This document shows, in pieces, positions 33,086 to 40,624 of a stretch of 64,000 nucleotides of DNA; the first letter of the stretch is position 1, and each line of letters begins with the position of its first letter. The DNA is taken from the NCBI GenBank assembly GCA_942492735.1, contig OW818648.1, positions 992,001-1,056,000 of the forward strand, read 5' to 3'. The stretch is from Sporobacter sp942492735. GTDB lineage: Bacteria; Bacillota; Clostridia; Oscillospirales; Oscillospiraceae. The notes beneath the pieces are model-generated. The model searched no databases. It saw only the letters and a list, made by a program, of their open reading frames with translations, and had not been told where the DNA came from. The position numbers and the translations under genes were made by a program.

Positions 33086-34474
33086 TCATCCGCGCGCCTG
33101 TTTTTTCTTCAGCGGATCGAGAATGTCTCCCAAAGCTTCGGCGGCTGCTGCATCGGCCGACTGGATTGCGTGAGAATAAATGTCCATTGTTGTCGAGGTC
33201 TGTGAGTGGCCAAGCCGACGGGAGACTGTACGAACGTTTGTGCCCGCCGCGATCATCAGCGTTGCGTTTGTGTGTCTCAAGGAATGCAGATGAATCTGAG
33301 GCAGTTCGGGATGGCGCTTAATAAAATCCCTGAACCACGATGAAACCGTGTCAGGGTGCATGGGCGTGCCATTCCACATCGTAAACAAACGGTCTGTTTC
33401 CTGCCACTGATCGCCAAGCCGGATTCTTTCTTCAGCCTGTTTCACCCTGAGTTCCATTAATAAATTGAACGCCGCAGCAGGCAGCTTTATCACTCGGGCG
33501 CTGGAGGACGTCTTTGTTTTCGTCGTAAACACGCCTTTTTTGGGAAGATACTGCGAGGTCCGCATGATGCTAACAATGAATTTTTTGAAATCAAAGTCGT
33601 TCCATTCAAGGCCCAGAAGTTCTCCCCGACGCATTCCGGAATAAATCAAAAGAATGACTGCGGTTCTGTACTGGACAGGCTCGTGTTCTAGAAGCTCAAT
33701 CAGTAAACTGGCCTGATCCTCGTCAAGATATACCGCCTCACAGCGCTCTTTCCTCGGCGCCTGAACGCGTTCGGCGGGATTTTGGACGATTACCTGCCAC
33801 TTGACCGCCGTCGTTAAAATAGAGCTCAAAAGCCGGTGATACTGTGATATCGAAGTGCCGGTCAGCTTCGTTTTTCCGATGGGTACAAAGGCGTTTTTGA
33901 ACCTGAGTGACAACGCTTTGCAGACGGCTTCGGCGGAATGCTTGGCAACGCCATTACCTGAAACGGCGCGCTCGACGGTTCCGATCGAAAGGTCTGCGAT
34001 TTCAGCAATCCGCCGCCTTGTCAGGTGCTTATCCTTAAGCACAGGCGCTAAATTTGTCAGCGACTTGTACTTAACGTCGGCGCGAATATTCTCTTCTGCG
34101 AGGCTATTGTAAAACTCCATTATATGGAGCGGCTGTATTTTCTCCAGGCGTAAATGGCCTATGGCCTGATTCAATCGTTTCAGATAAAACCGATAGCCTT
34201 CAACCGTCCGGGGCGCGAGCTGCTTTTCTGCGTATTCCTTGATCCACAGGTCAGCGAATTCACACAATCGGACACTGGCGTCGAGATATAAGCCGTTCTT
34301 AACTCGTTCTTCGAACAGCGTTGCTTGCCGGTTGAGTTCCTTTTGCATCTGCCTATCAGTCATGCCCAGAGTTGGCGTCCATGTCATGCGTCTGCGAATC
34401 TGCCGGTCTTCAATATCATAGCCGCCGCTTGCCGTGATGCGGTAACTGTCACCGCGTTTTTCAATTGTGGCCAC
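33086..34474 (-). CDS. Tyrosine recombinase (integrase) with an embedded helix-turn-helix segment
   Basis: The protein has about 462 residues from the GTG at 34474, which has AGAAGGG upstream; the frame stays open to 34534. It has an AP2-like N-terminal arm-binding region, a SAM-like core-binding domain (APRTVEGYRFYLKRLNQAIG) and a catalytic domain. Catalytic residues are Arg in YSGMRRGELLGLEW, HxxR in LHSLRHTNATL, His in RRLGHSQTSTT and Tyr in MDIYSHA. Unusually, the core-binding domain is interrupted by about 50 residues resembling a helix-turn-helix (LTRRRIAEIADLSIGTVERA). It should integrate and excise the island at tRNA-Arg. Confidence 0.93.
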   Translation of the reverse strand: MATIEKRGDSYRITASGGYDIEDRQIRRRMTWTPTLGMTDRQMQKELNRQATLFEERVKNGLYLDASVRLCEFADLWIKEYAEKQLAPRTVEGYRFYLKRLNQAIGHLRLEKIQPLHIMEFYNSLAEENIRADVKYKSLTNLAPVLKDKHLTRRRIAEIADLSIGTVERAVSGNGVAKHSAEAVCKALSLRFKNAFVPIGKTKLTGTSISQYHRLLSSILTTAVKWQVIVQNPAERVQAPRKERCEAVYLDEDQASLLIELLEHEPVQYRTAVILLIYSGMRRGELLGLEWNDFDFKKFIVSIMRTSQYLPKKGVFTTKTKTSSSARVIKLPAAAFNLLMELRVKQAEERIRLGDQWQETDRLFTMWNGTPMHPDTVSSWFRDFIKRHPELPQIHLHSLRHTNATLMIAAGTNVRTVSRRLGHSQTSTTMDIYSHAIQSADAAAAEALGDILDPLKKKQARG

Positions 34475-34536
34475 ATAAATCCCTTCTTTCATATGGATTG
34501 CTTTCACCATACAACGCCTCGCTACACGCGTCAATG

Positions 34537-34800
34537 TTATGACCGTTTGACGCTGGCATCGCTTTTAAAGCGGTATTTTCTGGTAGGCTTTGTCACAAAC
34601 GTTTTAGTCGGATGACTTTTTATGTACTCTACTAAATCACTCTCGAAGGTACTGATATTTATTAAGGTTCTGCTATCAATATGCAGGCATGGGAATCCGT
34701 TTTTTATAAGGATTCGCAACGTCCTTTCACCAATCATTGTGTAAGGGTTGTGTTCTTTTATGTACTGAGCTGCTTTTTTCGGCGCTAACCAAGTTTCCAT
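34537..34800 (-). CDS. Excisionase-type DNA-binding protein
   Basis: The protein has 87 residues with a MerR-like winged-helix core: WLAPKKAAQYIKEHNPYTMI, then TLRILIKNGFPCLHIDSRTL. The C-terminus is basic. Such proteins bend attachment DNA to favour excision and are usually encoded just before the integrase, as here. AGGAG precedes the ATG. Confidence 0.75.
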   Translation of the reverse strand: METWLAPKKAAQYIKEHNPYTMIGERTLRILIKNGFPCLHIDSRTLINISTFESDLVEYIKSHPTKTFVTKPTRKYRFKSDASVKRS

Positions 34801-34832
34801 TATTGGCTCCTTTCGGCTGATAATAACTTTTT

Positions 34833-36224
34833 CTAACGCACATATCTGCGCATTTTTGAAGTTGCCTTCTTCTCCAGCTCCATGATTTCCTGCCGGTGCT
34901 CGTCGGCGATGATATGAAGCTTTTCCGCGATGATCCCGCTGCGCTTTTCAATGCCGGAGACGTGCTTCAGGTCCATGCGGGTATCGGATATCTGTAGCGT
35001 CAGCGCTGTCCGGCTTTCTTTTATTTCTTGGATTTCCTCAGGATGGGAGGTCCGGCGAAGTCGATTATTGAGCTTGGTGCGCTCTTTTTCAAGTCGCGTC
35101 ATTTCGGCCATGCGTTCGGTCCTGAAAGTGATCAGTTCCGCTGAAGTTGAAATGTTGTTCTTGCACAGCAACCGCGTTTCTGCGGTTACTGCATCCATTT
35201 TCAGAAGATCGGCTTTGAGAAGTCGGTGAACCCTCTTTGTCGGCGAGTTCTTTGGTAGAATACCCATCCTGTAGCAGTAATGCAGGTACAGGGCCTGAAG
35301 ACCGGTGATTTCCTTAATGTTTTGAAAGTTGCCCCTGAGCCGGTAAGCCGGCTTTCGCCGAAGCGGTTCTGGCAGTAGCTTCGTATGTTGGACAGATAGC
35401 GGGTTACGCAGGACGCGCTTTTGTATGACTTCCTCCGTATAATTTTCGCCCAACGTCTTCAAACGTGTAAACCGTTCTCTGCCCGGAAGACGGACGGCGA
35501 TGTCTTTTGCATTGAGATTGACTTCGTATCCCATCTGCCTCAGCGCCGCATAGACTTGTTTGGGGACGACGGAATGCGAAATGGCCTCGTCAACATCTGC
35601 CCTTATGATGTTATAGAGCGTCGGCTTGCCGTCTTTCTCCGCCATGTAAATGGAGCGAGGCGTATGTATCGGCGACGGATTTTTTATGACAGTGAGGCCC
35701 TGCTCGCGGCATATCCGGTCGGACATCTCACGGAATCCCCGGTACGTCGCTTTGCAGTCGTTGTACCGCTTGCCATCTCTGAAAGACACCGAGTTGAGTA
35801 CAAAATGGCAATGGATATGCTCTTTGTCCAGATGTGTTGCTACGACGACTTCGAACCGGATGCCCCAAAGCTGCCGTGCCAGTTCCATACCAATTGAGTG
35901 CGCTTGCTGCGGTGTTACCTCGCCTGGCGCGAAGCTTTGATATGCGTGGAACGCGACGATGCCGCCCTCTTTCCCGTAGCGCATTTTTGTCAGCGTCATT
36001 TGCTGACGCGCTATTCCAGGCACACAGTTTATTCCGGCAACATAATATTTCTGTTCGGTGGCCGACGGGCGAGTGGCGTATGCCATCACGTCCCACAATA
36101 CTTCCGTATCGGTTTTTCCGCTGCCAGGTAAATACTTGGAATTGCCGGTTTTGTCAGGGTTCACTGCATAATCAACCACCTGTCCAATCCAACCACGCAC
36201 TGGCCATATCTTCGTCGTCGCCAT
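34833..36224 (-). CDS. mobA: MOBP-family relaxase (MobA/VirD2-like)
   Basis: The protein has 463 residues. The N-terminal relaxase domain has the metal-binding triad in ATHLDKEHIHCHFVLNSV. Upstream are VPGIARQQMTLTKMRYGKEG and HAYQSFAPGEVTPQQAHSIG. The catalytic Tyr is probably among those near the N-terminus (VVDYAVNP or SKYLPG). The C-terminal 150 residues are charged and coiled-coil-like. It nicks oriT and pilots single-stranded DNA during mobilization by a helper system. It follows mobC after 1 bp. Confidence 0.92.
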   Translation of the reverse strand: MATTKIWPVRGWIGQVVDYAVNPDKTGNSKYLPGSGKTDTEVLWDVMAYATRPSATEQKYYVAGINCVPGIARQQMTLTKMRYGKEGGIVAFHAYQSFAPGEVTPQQAHSIGMELARQLWGIRFEVVVATHLDKEHIHCHFVLNSVSFRDGKRYNDCKATYRGFREMSDRICREQGLTVIKNPSPIHTPRSIYMAEKDGKPTLYNIIRADVDEAISHSVVPKQVYAALRQMGYEVNLNAKDIAVRLPGRERFTRLKTLGENYTEEVIQKRVLRNPLSVQHTKLLPEPLRRKPAYRLRGNFQNIKEITGLQALYLHYCYRMGILPKNSPTKRVHRLLKADLLKMDAVTAETRLLCKNNISTSAELITFRTERMAEMTRLEKERTKLNNRLRRTSHPEEIQEIKESRTALTLQISDTRMDLKHVSGIEKRSGIIAEKLHIIADEHRQEIMELEKKATSKMRRYVR

Positions 36225-36225
36225 G

Positions 36226-36513
36226 TTATTGCAATTCGTCGGGAACAGTCAGCGCTATCTGCAAACGCAGAAGTACTTTCGCAAGCCGCGCTGACTCCGC
36301 TTCCATGCCGCTGTTCTGAAGGTTATGGCAGATGTCTCCGAGTTGATTCATAATGCTCTGAAGCTGTGTTGGTGGCGCGGATTTTGGCACCCGACCGCGT
36401 AGCATCATGCGCAGGTAGGCCGAATGTGTCAGCCCCGCTCGGGCGGCATTCCGGTACAAAATATCGATTTCATTGTCACTGAGTCTCAAATTGAGCTGTC
36501 GGATTCTGTTCAT
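36226..36513 (-). CDS. mobC: Mobilization accessory protein MobC-like
   Basis: The protein has 95 residues from the ATG at 36513 (AGGAGAGG upstream; the frame to 36591 has no ribosome site). It begins MNRIRQLNLRLSDNEIDILY, a ribbon-helix-helix N-terminus, and continues with ARAGLTHSAYLRMMLRG, typical of MobC. It helps the relaxase open oriT. It overlaps nothing and is 1 bp from mobA. Confidence 0.8.
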   Translation of the reverse strand: MNRIRQLNLRLSDNEIDILYRNAARAGLTHSAYLRMMLRGRVPKSAPPTQLQSIMNQLGDICHNLQNSGMEAESARLAKVLLRLQIALTVPDELQ

Positions 36514-36541
36514 TAGCCTCTCCTTTCTAAGTATAGGGGTT

Positions 36542-36584
36542 GCAGGGGACTCCCTGCTTTTCGGGTTTGGATGGCGCGAAGCGC
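36542..36584. other. Candidate oriT region
   Basis: Two short inverted repeats lie just upstream of mobC: GCAGGG/CCCTGC (36542-36547, 36552-36557) and GCGC-GAA-GCGC (36574-36584). An oriT is normally found at this position beside mobC/mobA. No nic-site consensus was recognised with confidence. The rest of 36514-36869 holds no supported gene apart from the terminator at 36816-36848. Confidence 0.35.
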
Positions 36585-36815
36585 TATACAAATCCAGTGC
36601 TCGCTAACCTACCGGACAAGCCTCTTCGTCGAAAGTCCTGACACCCGTCAGTCGAACATTTCGGCTTTTACCCCATGCCGTGATGGTCATATGTGCCTTG
36701 AATATGCCATCTTCATTTTTGTATTTTTACTGGTGGTGTTGAGTGCCACGCTGCAAACTGATCAACCGAATGCGCTCATGTTTCACTCATTGTATTTCCC
36801 TCCAAATAAAAGCAC

Positions 36816-36848
36816 GCGGGGAGCTCCGGTAATTCCGGCACTCCCCGC
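36816..36848 (-). terminator. Terminator of the tnpV/small-ORF unit
   Basis: The stem GCGGGGAG/CTCCCCGC (36816-36823, 36841-36848) contains an inner CCGG/CCGG pairing and is followed on the minus strand by TGCTTTTATTT. Confidence 0.8.
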
Positions 36849-36869
36849 AAAGTTTTTCTGTGTCCGGCT

Positions 36870-36944
36870 TTAGCCGATGACTCTGACCAACAATTCATCG
36901 ACAGCGTCGTTATAGCGTTCCTCGGTAATTAAGGGGTTCCGCAT
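36870..36944 (-). CDS. Candidate 24-residue protein
   Basis: The frame starts at ATG (36942-36944), 5 bp after the previous tiny ORF, and ends at TAA (36870-36872). It reads MRNPLITEERYNDAVDELLV and four more residues. A Glu/Arg-rich helix of this kind is common in small proteins of clostridial elements, but I cannot name the family. No strong ribosome site is present, so it would rely on translational coupling. Confidence 0.35.
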   Translation of the reverse strand: MRNPLITEERYNDAVDELLVRVIG

Positions 36945-36949
36945 ACGAT

Positions 36950-37015
36950 TTAACGCTCAATGATAATGCGGTGTTCACTGCAATCCAGCCGCAGGCATCT
37001 GCATGCGCCCTTCAA
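36950..37015 (-). CDS. Candidate 21-residue Cys-containing protein
   Basis: A TTG start (37013-37015) overlaps the ancestral tnpV stop (TTGA) and has GGAGGTGA seven bases upstream. After the initiator the peptide reads KGACRCLRLDCSEHRIIIER, then TAA. Three Cys and a basic/hydrophobic tail are visible. The very strong ribosome site and coupling to tnpV argue for translation; the function is unknown. Confidence 0.4.
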   Translation of the reverse strand: MKGACRCLRLDCSEHRIIIER

Positions 37016-37355
37016 GCGTAAATCACCTCCGACAATACCTCTTCTTCGACAGAAGCCTTAATGTTATTCATTAGGCTGTCCACATCATCGAGTCGGCCGC
37101 TTTCATCGTTTCGGTCACACCATGAGTTTTAGCCAGCTAATCTGTCTGCAGCCGGACTTGCTCCCGTGCTAAACGGTCGGTTTCCGCGAGATGCTCGGAT
37201 AACCTGCCCGAGAGAAGAAAAGTCGTAAATGTCGCTGGTCTGTGTTCTTTCAGAAATGTCTTGCGCAAGAACCCGTATTTCCCAATTCGCGGCTGCTCCG
37301 CCAGTATCAGAGCGTGCAGCAGATAATCGCCATGTTGTGTGGAGCTTAGCTCCAT
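37012..37355 (-). pseudogene. Broken tnpV (transposon-encoded TnpV-like protein)
   Basis: The first 72 residues match the TnpV family (RIGKYGFLRKTFLKEHRPAT, LLSGRLSEHLAETDRLA) and then meet an in-frame TAG at 37137-37139. The same frame carries on with LAKTHGVTETMKAADSMMW, and after a 1-base frameshift near 37070 with LMNNIKASVEEEVLSEVIYA and a stop at 37012-37014. These later pieces are the expected TnpV C-terminus, so the gene is disrupted by a stop and a frameshift. GGAGG lies nine bases before the ATG. A 72-residue N-terminal fragment may still be made. Confidence 0.8.
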
Positions 37356-37428
37356 AACATTGCGCCTCCTTTTCGTTCCGGTTTATGCTTAAATATTACC
37401 GGGACGGAAAAAGAAAGCAAAGATTCCT

Positions 37429-38325
37429 TTAGCGCTCTTGTACCTTGCCGCGCTCGCGTCGTTTTTGGCGTTCTTCCAGCATTTTTAGAAGGTCAGTCTC
37501 AATTTCCTGGGGTGTTGCTGTTGCAGGGTAATATTTTTGCACAGTACTGTACCGGATGGTGAGCTTTGGTGTCTGGTTGGCCTTCACCTCCCCGACTATT
37601 GATGATATGTCATCTGTGTCCAGCCCTCCCTCCTGACTTCGCTTTTTCAAATGTATTGCTTGCGAGAGCGACGGTGTACAGTCTTCGCTTTGGATAACTT
37701 CAAGCAGATCACTTTGTTCTTTCTCGGACAGGTAAGACAATTCGACCGCAGGGTTGAATGCAATGCGCCGGTTATCTACCATTTCCAGCAGTGCGGGTAT
37801 AAGGTTTGTAAGGCGTATGTATCGTTGAATTGTTCTAGCACTGTCAGCTGAACACTCTGCGAGTGTGTCATCACTTCTTACCTTTGCGCCAAGTTGGCAC
37901 GAAGTATGGCCTTGATGCTTTATCGCTTCTAGTCGCATTTTATACGCAAAGCCCTTTTCGCTGGGCAGAAGGTTTTCTCGCTGCATATTACTGTCTGTCA
38001 TAGTGATGATTGCAGTGTCGTCGTCCAGTTCGCGCACGATGACCGGCATTTCATAGACATCCGCTAGTGCGCAAGCCGCTTTACGCCGGTGCCCGGATAT
38101 GATTTCGTAACCGCCCTGCTTGCGCGGGCGCACAAGTGCGGGCGTCACCACGCCGAATTCTTTGATGCTCGCTGCTAGTTCGGAAAGCGCTTCATCTCGG
38201 TTCACCTTAAAGGGGTGATTTCGAAATGAGTACAGTTCCGAAATGGGAACGGTGATGACCTGATCCACCGATTTTGTAACGGTATCAGTCGACGCTTTCG
38301 TTTGAACATCAGATTTGTCTGCCAT
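37429..38325 (-). CDS. ParB/RepB/Spo0J-family DNA-binding protein
   Basis: The protein has 298 residues. The N-terminal ParB domain is seen in VPISELYSFRNHPFKVNRDE, IKEFGVVTPALVRPR and the CTP/DNA-binding patch YEIISGHRRKAACALA. Residues after NMQRENLLPSEKGFAY form the helix-turn-helix part. A charged C-terminus follows. No parA is next to it; such solitary ParB-like genes are common on clostridial elements and may serve maintenance or regulation. GGAGG precedes the ATG. The operator-like palindrome lies 76 bp upstream. Confidence 0.88.
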   Translation of the reverse strand: MADKSDVQTKASTDTVTKSVDQVITVPISELYSFRNHPFKVNRDEALSELAASIKEFGVVTPALVRPRKQGGYEIISGHRRKAACALADVYEMPVIVRELDDDTAIITMTDSNMQRENLLPSEKGFAYKMRLEAIKHQGHTSCQLGAKVRSDDTLAECSADSARTIQRYIRLTNLIPALLEMVDNRRIAFNPAVELSYLSEKEQSDLLEVIQSEDCTPSLSQAIHLKKRSQEGGLDTDDISSIVGEVKANQTPKLTIRYSTVQKYYPATATPQEIETDLLKMLEERQKRRERGKVQER

Positions 38326-38400
38326 TAATATTCCTCCTTCATGTCAATAATTTTGTTTTGCTTTCGCTAGAAACACTTTACAAGCTTGATAAACCGTGCT

Positions 38401-38455
38401 ATTCTTAAGTAGCGAACATAATTAAATTATTTATACATGTTCGTTACACAAGAAT
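38401..38455. promoter_or_regulatory. Large interrupted palindrome between divergent genes (operator candidate)
   Basis: The left arm (38401-38419) and right arm (38437-38455) are 19 bp long and match as complements at 16 positions, with a 17-bp AT-rich spacer. The inner core is CGAACAT/ATGTTCG. It lies between the divergent ParB-like and DUF6076-like genes. A related CGAACA/TGTTCG pair occurs at 41659-41675 at the far end of the element. Confidence 0.55.
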
Positions 38456-38560
38456 AGTGATTCTGTCGTCAGTATTCAAGGATATTAGGTCTGTTAATGT
38501 AGGCAACTGATACAGCGAAAGACAATGATAAGCGCTATTCGTCATATGGAGGGCATAAAA

Positions 38561-39649
38561 ATGGAAAACGATACACTGGCTTGGGGTTATATCAAAGATG
38601 GTGAAATATTGTATCATTTCAATCTGCCGCAGTTTTCCAAGTTTACCGCACGTACTCAACTGGGCGTAGATTTGCTTAATTTTATCTGGTTACGTGAGGA
38701 TATTATTGAACCCATTTTTGATTCCCTGTACAATCGGTATCTTATACTCACTTCGCAAACTGCGTTTTCAAAGATTGTAACTATGGATTCTCTGATCGAA
38801 TTATCAGAGTTCTGGGCTACTAGAAGCGCCTATTTGGTTGCTTATATTTCTAAAGCAATTGTGTACCTACTCAGTGACAGTCATGACAGATACCTCGTAT
38901 CAAATGCTGCCTGGTTATTGGGAACAGATTACGTGGGACTTACTGAAGCGTACGACCTTGAAGAAGTGAAGGGCATCGTACTTGGTAAACTTCCTGAAAT
39001 TATTGCTTTACAACAAAAGTCCTTTGATAAAGCACTCGAACTTGCCGTTGGCGACGCTTCGCCGCTGAAAAAATTCGCGCCTGCTCAGAGGCTCTATATC
39101 CTTTCTCACTCAGAAGAGTACAAAGATTGGTGTTTTGATATGCGGTTTCAATCATCACTTAATACATCCTTTGACCTTAGTGAAATGGACGAAGCTGCAC
39201 TCAAATTGGCAATTGCAGCGCGCAATATTGAGTTTCATGAAATGTATGAGTTTTCATCAATCGACGATATGCTCCGTTTTGAACTTATGCAAATGGTTCT
39301 GCATGACTGCAAATTCAAGCGCTGCAAGTACTGCGGCAAGTATTTTATCCCAGCAGGGCGTTCAGACAGTGAATACTGCTCGCGTATCATGCCGGATGAA
39401 ACCAAACCGTGCAGTGAAATCGGCGCGTCCCGCATCCGTAATGCGAAGCTTCAGACCGACCCAATACTTAAAGCATATAAAAAGGCGTATAGCCGTATGG
39501 ATTCGCAAAAGCGAAGCGGCAGCATTAGCCTCCAAGAATTCAATGACTGGAGCTGGCAAGCCATTGATTTGCGCGACCGCGGCCTTACCGGGGAAATCAC
39601 ACTTGATGAATTACAGGAGTGGCTCGATAAGACTAAAAAAAGAAAATAG
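38561..39649 (+). CDS. DUF6076-like protein with C-terminal zinc-ribbon motif
   Basis: The protein has 362 residues from the ATG at 38561 (GGAGGG eight bases upstream). The N-terminal two thirds are helical with no recognised motif. At about 265-300 is CKYCGKYFIPAGRSDSEYCS, with two further Cys downstream, a zinc finger like those in CGNR/DUF6076 proteins. The C-terminus is charged. Similar genes sit on mobile elements of Clostridia; function is unknown. DNA or RNA binding is a reasonable guess from the zinc motif. Confidence 0.6.
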   Translation: MENDTLAWGYIKDGEILYHFNLPQFSKFTARTQLGVDLLNFIWLREDIIEPIFDSLYNRYLILTSQTAFSKIVTMDSLIELSEFWATRSAYLVAYISKAIVYLLSDSHDRYLVSNAAWLLGTDYVGLTEAYDLEEVKGIVLGKLPEIIALQQKSFDKALELAVGDASPLKKFAPAQRLYILSHSEEYKDWCFDMRFQSSLNTSFDLSEMDEAALKLAIAARNIEFHEMYEFSSIDDMLRFELMQMVLHDCKFKRCKYCGKYFIPAGRSDSEYCSRIMPDETKPCSEIGASRIRNAKLQTDPILKAYKKAYSRMDSQKRSGSISLQEFNDWSWQAIDLRDRGLTGEITLDELQEWLDKTKKRK

Positions 39650-39676
39650 GTATCGGATGCATTTACCGATACCTAT
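39646..39676 (+). terminator. Hairpin overlapping the stop of the DUF6076-like gene
   Basis: An 11-bp perfect stem (39646-39656 with 39666-39676) contains the TAG stop. No T run follows, so it may be a weak terminator or an mRNA-protecting hairpin. Confidence 0.45.
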
Positions 39677-39744
39677 GATAATAGCGAATATAGTCCCTGT
39701 TTACCAAAATGGCAAGATTGTTGTTTTATATTTATGACCGATAG

Positions 39745-39845
39745 GGTTTAAAATTAGACCATATTGGACATATAACTAAAATGAGATTTTAATATACATC
39801 TCAATAAGGTTGATTTTTAGACCTTATAGGAGTAATATTTAAACC
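39745..39845. promoter_or_regulatory. Repeat-rich operator upstream of the AbiE pair
   Basis: Three elements are nested here. An outer inverted repeat pairs GGTTTAAAATTA (39745-39756) with TAATATTTAAACC (39833-39845). A direct repeat of TTAGACC occurs at 39754 and 39817, exactly 63 bp (six helical turns) apart. A local inverted repeat ATAAGGT/ACCTTAT lies at 39804-39827. AbiEi proteins repress their own operon by binding inverted repeats, so this is the expected place for them. Confidence 0.5.
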
Positions 39846-39862
39846 AGATGAGGTGATACAAT

Positions 39863-40624
39863 ATGAAGTATTATAATGAGCTATTAAATCTGGGCTTATT
39901 TTCAAAAGAACAAATTAACCAACTCACGGGAAACGCGGATACGGCTAAAACATTTTTGAAAAGTGCCATGCAAGGTGGCTATATTGAACGAATACGGCAT
40001 AACTATTATGCCGTCAAAAGCCTTGAGACCGGACGGGCTATACCAAACCGCTTTGCCATTGGCTCTGGAATCAATTCGTCTGCATACATTTCACACCACA
40101 CAGCCTTCGAGTATTACGGCATGGCAAATCAAGTTTATGGTGTCGTATATGTTTCCTCTGTGGCAAAATTTCAAGACTTTTCTTATGACAATGTAGATTA
40201 TACTTATTTACCCTCCAAACAGGATTTTGGCATTTTAACGCCTGCCTCACATATAAAGGTGACGGATATGGAGCGGACTATACTAGATAATATCAAAGAT
40301 TTTACCAAGATTGGCGGGCTGGAAGAGCTGCTGCGTTGCTTGTCTATGGTTACTGTGATAGATGAAGAAAAACTGCTGAAATATCTTAATATTTACAAAA
40401 GTCAGTTTCTTTACCAAAAGGCTGGATACATTCTTTCTTGCTATAAAAGCATGAAATTAAGCACCGCTTTTTTTGACTTCTGCAAGAACCAGATCGGTAA
40501 AAGTAAGCGTTATTTATATGATGGAATTCAACATGAATCACCTAAGTACTATTCTGAATGGCAGCTTTTTGCTCCTGTCGACCTTGCGAAACTGATTGAT
40601 GAGGGCGGTGATGCGATTGTTTAA
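39863..40624 (+). CDS. abiEi: AbiEi-family antitoxin and transcriptional repressor
   Basis: The protein has 253 residues. An N-terminal winged helix-turn-helix (LFSKEQINQLTGNADTAKTF, GYIERIRHNYYAV) is followed by the AbiEi core (YISHHTAFEYYGMANQVYGV, VTDMERTILDNIKDF). It neutralises the AbiEii nucleotidyltransferase as a type IV antitoxin and represses the operon. GAGGTGAT precedes the ATG. It overlaps abiEii by 14 bp, so the two are translationally coupled. Confidence 0.85.
   Translation: MKYYNELLNLGLFSKEQINQLTGNADTAKTFLKSAMQGGYIERIRHNYYAVKSLETGRAIPNRFAIGSGINSSAYISHHTAFEYYGMANQVYGVVYVSSVAKFQDFSYDNVDYTYLPSKQDFGILTPASHIKVTDMERTILDNIKDFTKIGGLEELLRCLSMVTVIDEEKLLKYLNIYKSQFLYQKAGYILSCYKSMKLSTAFFDFCKNQIGKSKRYLYDGIQHESPKYYSEWQLFAPVDLAKLIDEGGDAIV

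Noticed and set aside
36571..36873. A 100-codon plus-strand frame near mobC
   Set aside because: It runs through the oriT candidate and the terminator, and its hydrophobic stretch matches no known protein; the minus-strand small ORFs explain part of the region better.
39135..39737. A 200-codon frame overlapping the DUF6076-like gene
   Set aside because: Same strand, other frame, no ribosome site; the zinc-motif frame is clearly the coding one.
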